A stretch of 64,000 nucleotides of DNA, taken from contig CALGUD010000149.1 in the NCBI GenBank assembly GCA_937901915.1, forward strand, positions 33,758 to 97,757. Reading direction: 5' to 3'. Below are positions 49,910 through 59,471 of the stretch, in pieces. Under the pieces are notes generated by a model, which saw only the letters and a program-made list of their open reading frames with translations, made no database searches and was not told the DNA's origin. This stretch comes from an uncultured Flavobacteriaceae bacterium. Its GTDB lineage: Bacteria > Bacteroidota > Bacteroidia > Flavobacteriales > Flavobacteriaceae. Numbering within the stretch: position 1 is the first letter of the stretch; the number at the start of each line of letters is the position of its first letter. A program made the position numbers and the translations under genes.

Positions 49910-51365
49910 TGGAATTATTCTTTTGCCACCTTTTCTTAATTATATTGATGATATTTCTGAATCCTCCTCCAAAATCAAGGATACCTTTATCTGAGGTTGC
50001 CCGTCTGGTTAAGAAAACACTGAGTGGAAACAATATTATTAATGAGATCCATGAACTCAGGTGTGGATTTAAACTATTGTCTTCTGCCATGTTTTTAGCA
50101 AAAATACCTATAAAATAATAAGATATGAATAAACCAATAGCAATAACAATAGGCAACCCTAAACCACCTTTCCTGATAATTGCACCCAGTGGGGCACCGA
50201 TAAAAAATAATACTATGCAGGTTAATGCCAGGGCTATTTTATCGTTAAGGAGAATTTTATGTAAATTAATAAGTTTGATCCTTCTTTTTAATTCATGCTT
50301 TTTACCTTCAATAGTCCCCTTTGTTGTCTGTGTAAATCCTAAGGCAACTTTTACTACATCAAGTTTGGATTTGTCATTAACCATATCAAAAACATTATGG
50401 TTTGGGGTTATTTCATAAGATGCAAGGGCAGAATCATTCATCTTTATGAATTTATCATTGTCTGTAGATAATAGATTTACAGCTCTGCTATAAATGCTGT
50501 TTCCAAAATTTGTAACAATTTTAGAATAGTCTTTTTCTAAAGAATCTGCAGTATATCTCAATTCTTTAATATTTAGCATTTTGTAGGTATTAGAGACGTT
50601 TTCCTGGCTTAAATCCACATCATTTAATTCGGAAAGGTCAATATTCATGGTATAAGTTTCAAAATGTGCTTTCGCGTGAGGATAATTTTGTCTTTTTCTA
50701 TCTTTTTGTGTTAAATCTTCATAATAATTCCCGTCCTTTAAAATAAGTTGAATAACATTAGAATCCTCACTACTTACCAGTTCACCATCCTTGGATTTAA
50801 TCACAACAGAATTTTCACCTTTTGAATTTTTCATATGGATAATGACATCTTTTAAAAAGTTATCATTTTCACCATATTTATCTCTAACTTTTAAATTAAG
50901 TTCACCTATATCATTAAAGATCCCTTCAGTTATCACTAAAGCAGGTTTAAGTTTGGCAATATTTCTTCTTAAATTATAGGATTTGTATTCTGCCAGGGGA
51001 ATTACGTTGTTTGCAAAGAAAAAAGTGCCTGCACCTAAAAGAATAATAAATACAATAAGGCTTTTCATAGCCCTTTGAAGAGAAATACCGGAGGCTTTCA
51101 TTGCGGCAAATTCATAGTTTTCGGCTAAATTTCCAAAAGTCATGATAGAGGCCAGTAAAATAGTTAATGGAAGCACATTGGGGATCAGGTTAGGGGAGTA
51201 GTAGAATAAAAATTTGCTAACAATAACTACATCCAATCCTTTTCCGGCAAGCTCATCTATAAAAAACCAAATGGCCTGAAAAATAAAGATTAACATCAAA
51301 ATCACGAATGAACTGATGAAATTATAAAGGAAACGAGATAAAATATACCTGTCTAAAATTTTCAA
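49902..51365 (-). CDS. LptF/LptG family lipopolysaccharide export permease
   Basis: 487 residues with a YjgP/YjgQ layout: membrane helices near the N-terminus (FLYNFISSFVILMLIFIFQA, MTFGNLAENYEFAAMKASGI), a large periplasmic domain (about 120-345) and C-terminal helices (ALALTCIVLFFIGAPLGAII, GLPIVIAIGLFISYYFIGIF). LptF and LptG form the inner membrane ring of the LPS transporter with LptB. I cannot decide between the two paralogues. It lies between a LolA-like gene and ribBA in a tightly packed operon. Confidence 0.88.
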   Translation of the reverse strand: MKILDRYILSRFLYNFISSFVILMLIFIFQAIWFFIDELAGKGLDVVIVSKFLFYYSPNLIPNVLPLTILLASIMTFGNLAENYEFAAMKASGISLQRAMKSLIVFIILLGAGTFFFANNVIPLAEYKSYNLRRNIAKLKPALVITEGIFNDIGELNLKVRDKYGENDNFLKDVIIHMKNSKGENSVVIKSKDGELVSSEDSNVIQLILKDGNYYEDLTQKDRKRQNYPHAKAHFETYTMNIDLSELNDVDLSQENVSNTYKMLNIKELRYTADSLEKDYSKIVTNFGNSIYSRAVNLLSTDNDKFIKMNDSALASYEITPNHNVFDMVNDKSKLDVVKVALGFTQTTKGTIEGKKHELKRRIKLINLHKILLNDKIALALTCIVLFFIGAPLGAIIRKGGLGLPIVIAIGLFISYYFIGIFAKNMAEDNSLNPHLSSWISLIILFPLSVFLTRRATSDKGILDFGGGFRNIINIIKKRWQKNNSNE

Positions 51366-51368
51366 AGT

Positions 51369-52013
51369 CTAGTTTCTTATAATGTAGTATCCTTCTTCTT
51401 CATATTTTGCTTCATCAAAAGTAAACAACGATTTTGAAAGTGGCTGATTTGTTTTAAAAGAATTAACAGTTATGGTAGTCTTAGTTTTGTTCTCACCAAT
51501 CTGGATGAGATTATAAATATGTTTAGTCTCTATATCAATCCCTAAAAGTATTTTTTTAATCTCAGCATTAGAATCTATTGGCACTAGTTCTATATATTGT
51601 ATTTTTCTACCTTTAATATTCTGAAGTACATCCCATTTATAATTGTAGCCATCCTTATAAAAAGTTAGCATCTTGGATGGTGTTATGGTGTTTTCATCCT
51701 CTGCGGAAGAACTTTCTATAACAACCTCTTCGTTTTCAGGTACTATCATATAGGATTTTTTACCATCAAAAATCTTTGTGGCTCCCAGATAATTAAAAAG
51801 ATACTTTTCACCTTGTATCGTGACATCTCCTCTGGTTTCCTGATGGATATTTTCTGCCGTATTTTCAAGCACATATTTAAAATCAACATACACATTGTTA
51901 TATGCAGATACTTTTTTATATACATCGTCTAACAAAGCTTTCGCTTTTGAGTCACTTTGTGAAAATAGAGTAGTAGATATTATCACCATCAATAAAAAAG
52001 TTATTTTTTTCAT
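51369..52013 (-). CDS. LolA-like outer membrane lipoprotein carrier
   Basis: 214 residues with a signal peptide (MKKITFLLMVIISTTLFSQ). The fold is the LolA half-barrel: AYNNVYVDFKYVLENTAENI, TRGDVTIQGEKYLFNYLGAT, TKIFDGKKSYMIVPENEEVV and DAEIKKI-type strands later. LolA carries lipoproteins across the periplasm; Bacteroidetes copies diverge strongly, so the exact cargo role is inferred. Its neighbours are ftsK (one base after the LolA start) and lptF/G, as is usual in flavobacteria. Confidence 0.87.
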   Translation of the reverse strand: MKKITFLLMVIISTTLFSQSDSKAKALLDDVYKKVSAYNNVYVDFKYVLENTAENIHQETRGDVTIQGEKYLFNYLGATKIFDGKKSYMIVPENEEVVIESSSAEDENTITPSKMLTFYKDGYNYKWDVLQNIKGRKIQYIELVPIDSNAEIKKILLGIDIETKHIYNLIQIGENKTKTTITVNSFKTNQPLSKSLFTFDEAKYEEEGYYIIRN

Positions 52014-52014
52014 T

Positions 52015-54408
52015 TTAATTATTGTTTTCGTTTTCTAAAAATTGTTGTAATTGAACCATATCTGTTACTAATACCTGGCGTGCTTTACTGCCTTCAAAAG
52101 GCCCTACAATACCGGCAGCTTCAAGCTGATCGATAATTCTGCCTGCACGATTATAACCAAGCTTTAATTTTCTTTGTAATAGTGATGCCGAACCTTGTTG
52201 AGCAATGACTATTACTTCAGCCGCTTCTTTAAATAAAGCATCCCTTTCTGAGATATCTATATCAAGACCTGTGCCAGAATCCTCACTAACGTACTCTGGT
52301 AATAAATGCGCCTGAGGATAGGCACGTTGTGAACCTATAAAATCTGTTATTTTAGCTACTTCAGGAGTATCAACAAAGGCGCATTGTAACCTTGTCAGGT
52401 CGTTGCCTTGAGTAAATAACATATCACCCCGGCCAATCAACTGATCCGCTCCGGGAGAATCCAAAATAGTCCTGGAATCTATTTTGGAAGTTACCCTAAA
52501 TGCTACCCTGGCAGGAAAATTAGCTTTTATAATCCCTGTGATAACATTTACAGAAGGCCGCTGTGTTGCAATGATAAGATGAATACCTACTGCACGTGCC
52601 AATTGTGCTAACCGGGCAATAGGGGTTTCAACCTCTTTGCCTGCTGTCATAATAAGGTCAGCAAACTCATCTACAACCAATACAATATAGGGTAGAAACT
52701 GATGTCCGTCGTTTGGGTTTAATTGGCGTGCTTTAAATTTAGTATTGTATTCTTTTATATTACGCACCAATGCATTTTTAAGCATTTCGTAACGGTTATC
52801 CATTTCAATACATAATGAATTGAGTGTATTGATTACTTTATTATTATCTGTAATTATTGCTTCATCTGTATCCGGTAGCTTGGCAAGATAATGTCTTTCG
52901 ATTTTATTGAATAAAGTTAGTTCAACCTTTTTAGGATCTACCAATACAAACTTAACCTCCGCAGGATGCTTTTTGTAAAGTAAAGAGGTGAGAATTGCGT
53001 TTAACCCAACAGATTTACCCTGACCGGTTGCTCCAGCCATAAGCAAGTGGGGCATTTTAGCAAGGTCTACTACAAAAGTTTCATTACTGATCGTTTTTCC
53101 AAAGGCAATAGGCAGTTGCATTTCAGCATTCTGAAATTTGGATGAAGCAATGACCGAACGCATAGAAACAACAGTCGGGTTTTTATTAGGCACTTCAATA
53201 CCTATGGTTCCTTTGCCGGGAATAGGAGCTATGATGCGTATCCCTAAAGCCGAAAGGGACAAAGCGATGTCATCTTCTAGATTCTTTATTTTGGAAATCC
53301 TGATGCCGGCCTCCGGAACAATTTCATAAAGCGTTACAGTAGGCCCGATAGTCGCCTTAATCTGAGCAATGCCTATTTTGTAATTTTTGAGGGTTTCAAC
53401 TATTTTATTCTTATTTTCCTCCAGTTCTTCCTGGTTAATGGTTATGCTTCCTCCACTGCCATGATCGCTTAAGAGATCGAGTGAAGGAAATTTATAGTTG
53501 CTTAATTCTAATTTGGGGTCAAACTCTCCAAACTCTTTAACAAGTTTGTCTGATAAATTATCGTCTACTTCTTTTTCTTTTTCAAGTTTTTTGACTTCAA
53601 TCTTTAAATCATCATCGTCAACTTTTGTTGGTTGTATTATTTCTTCGTCATTTGCTATTTTAACTTCAAAAGAATTTTCAATATCAACATCTGAAGTTTT
53701 ATCTACTTTATAATTTGCTACAGTAGGGCCATCATTCCCGGGAGTAAGGTCAAATGAAGTTAACTCCTCTGAAGCTTTATTCTCCTCTGAAACTTTTTGA
53801 AGTTCTTCGGACAATTCACTGTTTTGCGATTTAAAATAATTTAATGCTATATCAGGAGTTATGCCTAATCTGGCAACCAGGTACACTATAAGGATAAAGA
53901 TCAATAATAAAGCAACGCCTATTTTGCCTATATAATCCTGTAAAAAATCATTGAGTTCATAACCTATAGTGCCTCCTAAAAAAGGCTTTTCCGAAGCTAC
54001 AAATGCTAATAAAACGGACAGCCAAATGGCAATAAGTGAACCCCAGAACCATCGGTTGATAAGTTTTTTCTTTTGAATGTTGAGCACATAAAAAAGGCCC
54101 GTAATAAATAATAAAACAGCAAATATGAAAGAAGCAATTCCAAATCCTTTGTAAATAAATAAATTGCTTACTGAAGCACCAAACTTGCTTAACCAGTTCT
54201 TAGTTTCTACAGACCTGTTTGCAAATTCTGAAAGTTGAGAGTGATCTGTTTTCCAGGTATAAAAAAATGAAATAAAAGCTATAAATAATGCAATGCTCAA
54301 TAGTATGAGCAGACTACCAAAAATAATCTTTTGTTTTTTAAAGTTTTTTGTGGTAGAGAGCTTTTTCGTTGAAGAGGATGTTTTTTTTGTTTTCTTCTTT
54401 ACAGCCAT
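52015..54408 (-). CDS. ftsK: DNA translocase FtsK/SpoIIIE
   Basis: 797 residues with the preferred start at 54408; an upstream in-frame start would add 39 residues that are unlike the family. Four membrane helices occupy about residues 20-190 (IIFGSLLILLSIALFIAFI, FGIASFIFAVLLFITGLFYV), followed by an acidic linker, then the motor: Walker A GATGQGKSVGLNAILTSLLY, Walker B YIVLVVDEFADLIM, and a gamma winged-helix at the end (SASLLQRKLKLGYNRAGRII). The shortened linker is typical of Bacteroidetes. It moves chromosome termini to daughter cells at the septum. Confidence 0.94.
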   Translation of the reverse strand: MAVKKKTKKTSSSTKKLSTTKNFKKQKIIFGSLLILLSIALFIAFISFFYTWKTDHSQLSEFANRSVETKNWLSKFGASVSNLFIYKGFGIASFIFAVLLFITGLFYVLNIQKKKLINRWFWGSLIAIWLSVLLAFVASEKPFLGGTIGYELNDFLQDYIGKIGVALLLIFILIVYLVARLGITPDIALNYFKSQNSELSEELQKVSEENKASEELTSFDLTPGNDGPTVANYKVDKTSDVDIENSFEVKIANDEEIIQPTKVDDDDLKIEVKKLEKEKEVDDNLSDKLVKEFGEFDPKLELSNYKFPSLDLLSDHGSGGSITINQEELEENKNKIVETLKNYKIGIAQIKATIGPTVTLYEIVPEAGIRISKIKNLEDDIALSLSALGIRIIAPIPGKGTIGIEVPNKNPTVVSMRSVIASSKFQNAEMQLPIAFGKTISNETFVVDLAKMPHLLMAGATGQGKSVGLNAILTSLLYKKHPAEVKFVLVDPKKVELTLFNKIERHYLAKLPDTDEAIITDNNKVINTLNSLCIEMDNRYEMLKNALVRNIKEYNTKFKARQLNPNDGHQFLPYIVLVVDEFADLIMTAGKEVETPIARLAQLARAVGIHLIIATQRPSVNVITGIIKANFPARVAFRVTSKIDSRTILDSPGADQLIGRGDMLFTQGNDLTRLQCAFVDTPEVAKITDFIGSQRAYPQAHLLPEYVSEDSGTGLDIDISERDALFKEAAEVIVIAQQGSASLLQRKLKLGYNRAGRIIDQLEAAGIVGPFEGSKARQVLVTDMVQLQQFLENENNN

Positions 54409-54469
54409 CAGCATTGTTAGGTTTAAAGCAAAAGTACTAATTACAAACGTATAGTTTTGATTTATATTT

Positions 54470-54829
54470 TTAAAATATCTTAGGAAGATAAATAATTCCT
54501 CCAATAATAATTGCACCCACAGCAATGATAAATACTGCCCCGGCAGAAATATCCTTTATCAATCCTATTTTTTTGTGGTGTTCCGGATGAATAAAGTCGG
54601 CTATTTCTTCTATGGCAGTATTTACAGCTTCAATACTCATTATTGCAGCAATAGTTAGTATTTGTAATATCCATTCAGTTTGTGAAATTTCAAAATAAAA
54701 CCCTGCAATTGTAACTACAATACCAATAAAAAACTGGATTTTTATGCTAGCTTCTGTAGTAAGAAGAATATAAGCTCCTTTTGAAGCATATCCAATGCTT
54801 TTTATCCTGTCAATAATGAATTTGATCAT
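54470..54829 (-). CDS. dagK: Diacylglycerol kinase DagK
   Basis: 119 residues forming an integral membrane trimer in the family. The segment FIIDRIKSIGYASKGAYILL is the N-terminal amphipathic part, and IMSIEAVNTAIEEIADFIHP contains the catalytic glutamate and the Mg-binding ENTAIE-like motif (here EAVNTAIEE). ISAGAVFIIAVGAIIIGGII is the last helix. It recycles diacylglycerol to phosphatidate or acts on undecaprenol. The gene starts four bases after tpx and ends about 60 bp before ftsK. Confidence 0.9.
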   Translation of the reverse strand: MIKFIIDRIKSIGYASKGAYILLTTEASIKIQFFIGIVVTIAGFYFEISQTEWILQILTIAAIMSIEAVNTAIEEIADFIHPEHHKKIGLIKDISAGAVFIIAVGAIIIGGIIYLPKIF

Positions 54830-54833
54830 TGGC

Positions 54834-55337
54834 TTATTCTGATAAAGCTTTTAGAGCCGCTTTATAATCCGGTTCATCTGAGGTTTCAGAAACCTGTTCG
54901 GTGTATTTAACTGTTCCATTTTCATCTAAAACTACAACAGACCTGCTTAATAAACCTTTTAATGGGCCGTCTGTAAACTCCACACCATAATCTTTGCCAA
55001 AATTCCGTTCCCTGAAATCAGACAATGTAGTTACATTTTCCAGTCCTTCGGCACCACAAAATCTTGCCAGCGCAAAAGGTAAGTCTCTTGAAATACATAA
55101 AACCTGTGTATTTTTCAGGTTGGTTGCTTCTTTGTTGAATTCCCTCACACTGGTAGCACAAGTTCCTGTATCTATACTTGGAAAAATATTAAGAACAACT
55201 TTAGATCCCTTAAAATCTTCCAGAGAAGCATATGAAAGATCAGTTTTTACTAATGAAAAAGCGGGCGCTTTTGATCCTTTAGCCGGAAGTTGGCCTGCTG
55301 TATGTATTTCGTTTCCTTTGAGTGTTACTGTTGCCAT
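54834..55337 (-). CDS. tpx: Thiol peroxidase Tpx
   Basis: 167 residues, an atypical two-cysteine peroxiredoxin. The peroxidatic Cys60 lies in [16 protein letters not shown] and the resolving Cys94 in [11 protein letters not shown]; this spacing is that of Tpx. It removes hydrogen peroxide and alkyl peroxides with thioredoxin as donor. It heads the minus-strand run tpx-dagK-ftsK-lolA-lptG-ribBA. The upstream 129 bases are AT-rich without a clear promoter motif. Confidence 0.95.
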   Translation of the reverse strand: MATVTLKGNEIHTAGQLPAKGSKAPAFSLVKTDLSYASLEDFKGSKVVLNIFPSIDTGTCATSVREFNKEATNLKNTQVLCISRDLPFALARFCGAEGLENVTTLSDFRERNFGKDYGVEFTDGPLKGLLSRSVVVLDENGTVKYTEQVSETSDEPDYKAALKALSE

Positions 55338-55466
55338 TTTTTTATAATTTAAATTAGTTTGCTTAAAGATATTTACTTATTATTAAAATTAAAACCTTAT
55401 TTGAAAAAGAAATCCTCTTTCTTAATTTATATTTTAAGAAAGAGGATATTTTTATATACTCCGTAT

Positions 55467-55724
55467 TTAAGAATCTATCGACCCTACTACACGAGCCATA
55501 AAGGCATTTAATGCTTCTTTTTGAGACATGCCTTCTTTTATCATTTTATCTACTTCGACTGCGCCATACATATTGGATATCAGTTCTCCGATAACATCAA
55601 GTTCCTCATCTTTTAATGATGACAGTTCAGTTAATGCTTCAAGTGTTTCAATCGTTTCAAGGACGAAATCCTGGTCATTTTCCTGAATAAAGTTCGATAA
55701 GTGTTTAATTACTGGCAGCTTCAT
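55467..55724 (-). CDS. Small acidic protein in the ahpC-trx group
   Basis: 85 residues, hydrophilic, helical, without membrane segment: MKLPVIKHLSNFIQENDQDF, LEALTELSSLKDEELDVIGE and MIKEGMSQKEALNAFMARVV. It matches small acidic proteins (DUF6952-like) that follow thioredoxin genes in flavobacteria. Its start overlaps the thioredoxin stop by 20 bases, so translation is coupled. It may be a partner of the thioredoxin; function unknown. Confidence 0.75.
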   Translation of the reverse strand: MKLPVIKHLSNFIQENDQDFVLETIETLEALTELSSLKDEELDVIGELISNMYGAVEVDKMIKEGMSQKEALNAFMARVVGSIDS

Positions 55725-56019
55725 CTAAAAATGATTTTAATACGTCAGTTTTATTAGTTTGCACCTGATTGGTAATTTTTCCATTTTTAAAAGCAGCAAA
55801 TGTCGGTAAATTATCAACCTTGGCTAATTTTCTTGATTCCGGAAATTTTTCCGCATCAACAATCAGAAATTTTACATTACTGAATTCTTCCGAAAATTTT
55901 TTTAATTTAGGTTTCATAATACGGCAATTACCACACCAAGTAGCAGAATACTGAACCACCACATTATCATTTTCAGATATAACCTGTTCCAGGTTATCAC
56001 TTTCCAATTCTTGCAACAT
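55705..56019 (-). CDS. Thioredoxin family protein with CGNC active site
   Basis: 104 residues, a thioredoxin fold without signal peptide. The active site is CGNC (Cys29 and Cys32 in YSATWCGNCRIMKPK) instead of CGPC; DNLPTFAAFKNGKI holds the cis-proline. The changed dipeptide should alter redox potential. It follows the peroxiredoxin gene and is fused by overlap with the 85-residue gene, suggesting that this thioredoxin reduces that peroxiredoxin or a special partner. Confidence 0.88.
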   Translation of the reverse strand: MLQELESDNLEQVISENDNVVVQYSATWCGNCRIMKPKLKKFSEEFSNVKFLIVDAEKFPESRKLAKVDNLPTFAAFKNGKITNQVQTNKTDVLKSFLDEAASN

Positions 56020-56153
56020 ATCTCTTATTTAAGTTAATTGGGTTATTAAGTTATTATGTTATTGAGTTATTATGTTATTGAGTTATTTGTTTAATAGTTA
56101 TAACTCATAAATTAACTACTCTATACTCAATATTAATTCTTTTTATTTAAAAT
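56020..56153. repeat. Tandem-repeat spacer between trx and ahpC
   Basis: The unit gttattatgttattga is repeated at 56050-56065 and 56066-56081 with partial copies on either side, followed by other low-complexity words. It lies between the two minus-strand peroxide-defence genes. Confidence 0.6.
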
Positions 56154-56792
56154 TTAGTTGTGGCTTAAATAAGACGCAACACTATCTCTGGTAGCGGACA
56201 TAGCTTCTTTACCTTCTTCCCAGTTTGCAGGGCATACTTCTCCTTTTTCCTGAACGTGTGTATAAGCATCTATTAATCTCAAAAACTCTTTTACGTTTCT
56301 ACCCAGAGGCATGTGATTAATACCTTCATGAAAAACAGTTCCTTCTTCATCAATCAAATAAGTAGCCCTGTAGGTTACATTATCGCCGTCACATAAAAAT
56401 ACACCACTTTCATCATCAAACCTTTCGTTAGAAATATCTAAAATACCTAAAGAATTAGCTAAATTCCGATTGCTGTCTGCCAATATAGGATACGTAACTC
56501 CTTCTATGCCTCCATTGTCTTTTGAAGTATTTAACCAGGCAAAGTGTACTTCGGCAGTATCACATGATGCCCCGACTACAATTGTATTCCTTTTTTCAAA
56601 TTCTCCCAGGGCTTCCTGAAAGGCATGTAATTCGGTTGGACAAACAAATGTAAAATCCTTAGGGTACCAAAAAAGCAATACTTTCTTTTTATTATTAACA
56701 GCTTCTTCTAAAATGTTAATTTTAAAAGTATCACCCATTTCATTCATTGCATTTACATCTAAATTTGGAAATTTTTTTCCTACTATAGCCAT
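56154..56792 (-). CDS. ahpC: Peroxiredoxin (AhpC/Prx1 type)
   Basis: 212 residues. The peroxidatic Cys51 lies in DFTFVCPTELHAF and the resolving Cys187 in GEVCPANWEEG, so this is a typical two-cysteine peroxiredoxin. The central GASCDTAEVHFAWLNTSKDN is a family block. It reduces peroxides and works as a decameric enzyme. A clear promoter precedes it at 56830-56858. The thioredoxin and small acidic gene follow, probably in the same transcript. Confidence 0.95.
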   Translation of the reverse strand: MAIVGKKFPNLDVNAMNEMGDTFKINILEEAVNNKKKVLLFWYPKDFTFVCPTELHAFQEALGEFEKRNTIVVGASCDTAEVHFAWLNTSKDNGGIEGVTYPILADSNRNLANSLGILDISNERFDDESGVFLCDGDNVTYRATYLIDEEGTVFHEGINHMPLGRNVKEFLRLIDAYTHVQEKGEVCPANWEEGKEAMSATRDSVASYLSHN

Positions 56793-56829
56793 GATTTTAT
56801 AATTTTTATATGGTTATTATTTTCTATTA

Positions 56830-56858
56830 CAAAAATAAACAATGTTGATAAGTTACAA
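56830..56858 (-). promoter_or_regulatory. Promoter of the peroxiredoxin gene
   Basis: On the minus strand TTG (complement of 56856-56858), an 18-base spacer and TATTTTTG (complement of 56830-56837) match the Bacteroidetes promoter. The -7 lies 37 bases before the ATG. Confidence 0.6.
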
Positions 56859-56953
56859 GAAAAACGGCATTTTTAATTTTTATCGAAGAATAGATAAAAC
56901 AAATAGCGAATTTGATTTATCATAAATTAAATTTATAAAAAAAGAAAATAGTT

Positions 56954-58864
56954 TTACCAACCTCCGCCGCCTCCGCCTCCGCCGCCTCCGCCGGAAAACC
57001 CACCCCCACCACTTCCGGATGAGCTACTGCTTTGAGGTGAAACCGAAGAAGATGAAATAGATGATGAAAAACTGGATCCTAAAGTTGAAGCTAGTAAATG
57101 AGCCTGGAAAACAGTTCCGGTGCCTCCACGGTACCATCTAGGTTCATATTCATTATTTTGTATGGCCTCTTCAAGAATACTGTTAAACTGTTTGCCCCAT
57201 TCGTTTTCTACATTTAAGGCAATCGCATAGGGGAGGAGCCTTTCAAACAATTGGGGAGTCATTTCAGGAGGATTTAGCATATTAAGACGGTGTTTTTCGG
57301 CCACTTCCATGAACATTTTTAACCCTTCAATTTCATCCATTCTCTTTCGTCCGTATACTGTAGGTGCTTTAATAAGATAAAAGAATAGCACATTAACGAC
57401 AACCAGAGAGGCCATAATGAGAAAGAACGGGGCTATGCGAAAAAAGAAATGCAATTCACTGTCAAACTCCATAATGAACATATATGCAATAATTATTACT
57501 CCTATTGGTATGGCAATAAAAAGTATATTAAATATATATTTCATGACATTGGTAGAATTTTTAGCTCCCTGATAAAAACCAATCATAAGAGGGAGTATGA
57601 ACATTAATGAAAAGAAGCTAATGGCGAAGCTAATGAGGACAGCTTCATCATTAACATTCATTATAATCATCATTATACCCACCGCAATACTCAATATTAT
57701 CCCAGGAACAAGCCAGCCCACATTTTTTTTAAAATTCATTTTCATAAAGTCAGCTTTTAGCTGATTGTGAAGAAGATTAATAGCGGATGTTAAGCTACTG
57801 TGATTTGATTGTTTTACAGAGAACGTATCAGAACTCTTAAATAATTCACCGGCTATTCTTTTCTCTCCTTTTGAAAGCTTACTGTAGTCCTCAGTTTGTT
57901 TGACTAATTTATAAGATTTGGATTTACCTGTTTGTTCTATGGAGAGAAACCCCTTTACTGCCATATTAACAATGGAAGCTGTAAAGGCTTTTTTGTCAAA
58001 TCCCATTTGTTGTACAAACCGGGCAGCTGCGGGGGTAAAACCGTTAGGCGGTTCAAACCTGGGAATAATATTTCCCTTGGCAGGATCCCGGCCAACCCTC
58101 ACCCAGGCAAACAGGTAATATAATAGAACAAGAAGAACACCTGCTATCCCTGAAAAGAGAGGCAAATGAGTCATAAGCTCCTGCCTCCTGATTTCTGCTT
58201 CAGTAGGAGGTATTATAACACCTTTGTCCCAACCTACAGCTAAGGTAAAACCTTGTTGTGGATATAAAGGCTGCGTCATTCTATAACTCACAGAATTATC
58301 GCTTTGCTGTAAATTAGCACAGGCACATCCGGTCTCGCTGTACCCACCACTATAGCCTTTATGTTGAATAATTGTTGCATTCTCAGGTAAGTTAACTGTA
58401 GCGCTTGCCCTCTTAATCACAAAACCCCATCCGTTACCTGTTACATTCCAGTAAATCTCATCATACGTTTTAAAAAACCGTACCTGGTTTTCAATTTTAT
58501 ATTTAATTGTATATGTGTATTGTCCCGGGGTGAGAATAATATCTGCATTTCCTATCCGAATCCGCTCACCGTACTTGATATTAGAAACTTCATGTTTTTC
58601 AGGAAGACCGTCCTTTAACACTTCAAGGACTTTTAGCTTGTACTTTATACGTCTTCCTTTTTCATTCTCTGAAGTTGTAATTATATCCCTGAAAATACCT
58701 CTCTGTATCTGACGACCTTCAGCATTAACCACAATGGTTTCAGTTACGGTAATACTCCGGTCTTCATTCACATATATTTCACTATGGTAATTGAGGATTT
58801 CTTCAGCCGCAAATACATTAAAACTTAGCAACAATGATAAAAACAGGAAAAGATAATTTTTCAT
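56954..58864 (-). CDS. DUF2207 family membrane protein
   Basis: 636 residues with a signal peptide (MKNYLFLFLSLLLSFNVFA), an N-terminal beta domain of the DUF2207 type (about 20-215, YHSEIYVNEDRSITVTETIV and YTYTIKYKIENQVRFFKTYD), a membrane helix near 240, several helices at about 385-490, and a low-complexity tail of serine then glycine (FSGGGG repeats, last residues 600-636). DUF2207 proteins frequently pair with LemA, as here (56 bp from lemA). The family is linked to envelope stress and TPM-domain proteins; function unknown. Confidence 0.88.
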   Translation of the reverse strand: MKNYLFLFLSLLLSFNVFAAEEILNYHSEIYVNEDRSITVTETIVVNAEGRQIQRGIFRDIITTSENEKGRRIKYKLKVLEVLKDGLPEKHEVSNIKYGERIRIGNADIILTPGQYTYTIKYKIENQVRFFKTYDEIYWNVTGNGWGFVIKRASATVNLPENATIIQHKGYSGGYSETGCACANLQQSDNSVSYRMTQPLYPQQGFTLAVGWDKGVIIPPTEAEIRRQELMTHLPLFSGIAGVLLVLLYYLFAWVRVGRDPAKGNIIPRFEPPNGFTPAAARFVQQMGFDKKAFTASIVNMAVKGFLSIEQTGKSKSYKLVKQTEDYSKLSKGEKRIAGELFKSSDTFSVKQSNHSSLTSAINLLHNQLKADFMKMNFKKNVGWLVPGIILSIAVGIMMIIMNVNDEAVLISFAISFFSLMFILPLMIGFYQGAKNSTNVMKYIFNILFIAIPIGVIIIAYMFIMEFDSELHFFFRIAPFFLIMASLVVVNVLFFYLIKAPTVYGRKRMDEIEGLKMFMEVAEKHRLNMLNPPEMTPQLFERLLPYAIALNVENEWGKQFNSILEEAIQNNEYEPRWYRGGTGTVFQAHLLASTLGSSFSSSISSSSVSPQSSSSSGSGGGGFSGGGGGGGGGGGW

Positions 58865-58919
58865 GATGATTTATAAATATTCAAAAAAACAATTTTTAAT
58901 AATGTTATTGGTAGTTAAC

Positions 58920-59471
58920 TTAAAATTGTACTTGCGGGTTAATTCTTTCCTGATCGTTTTCCAATTCAAAAAATTCACCTTTTTGAAAAGCAAACATATT
59001 TGCTACAATATTACTGGGGAAAGATTCTATGAGAATATTATTTTCCCTGACAGTGCCGTTGTAGTACCTGCGTGCCATCTCGATATCATTTTCAACCTGT
59101 TTTAGCTGGCTCTGCAGATCAAGAAAATTAGTGTTTGCTTTTAGTTCAGGATAATTTTCCGCTACAGCAAAAAGCTTTCCAAGAGCCTGGCTAATCATGT
59201 TTTCAGCATTTTCCTGTTCTTTAACGGTTTTAGCATTAATACCGACACTGCGCATAGCAGCTACGTTTTCAAAAACTTCTTTTTCGTGTGTTGCATAGCC
59301 TTTTATCGTATTTACAAGATTAGGAATAAGGTCATATCTTTTTTTGAGTTGAACATCTATACCGCTCCATCCTTCCTGCATCATGTTTTTAAGCCGTACA
59401 AGTTTGTTGAAGACCAGCATTAAATACAGGCCAATGATCAGGACTACAGCTATAATAATAATTGTTGTCAT
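58920..59471 (-). CDS. LemA family protein
   Basis: 183 residues with one N-terminal membrane helix (TIIIIAVVLIIGLYLMLVF) and the LemA core: MMQEGWSGIDVQLKKRYDLI, NLVNTIKGYATHEKEVFENV and ARRYYNGTVRENNILIESFP. LemA proteins have an extracytoplasmic helical bundle and commonly sit beside DUF2207 or TPM-domain genes. It reads into the DUF2207 gene. Precise function is not established. Confidence 0.93.
   Translation of the reverse strand: MTTIIIIAVVLIIGLYLMLVFNKLVRLKNMMQEGWSGIDVQLKKRYDLIPNLVNTIKGYATHEKEVFENVAAMRSVGINAKTVKEQENAENMISQALGKLFAVAENYPELKANTNFLDLQSQLKQVENDIEMARRYYNGTVRENNILIESFPSNIVANMFAFQKGEFFELENDQERINPQVQF

Noticed and set aside
56954..57060. Glycine-rich tail of the DUF2207 protein as an RNA-binding or antifreeze repeat
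   Set aside because: Serine/glycine tails are common in this family and the repeat is a simple GGA/GGC run without a defined motif.
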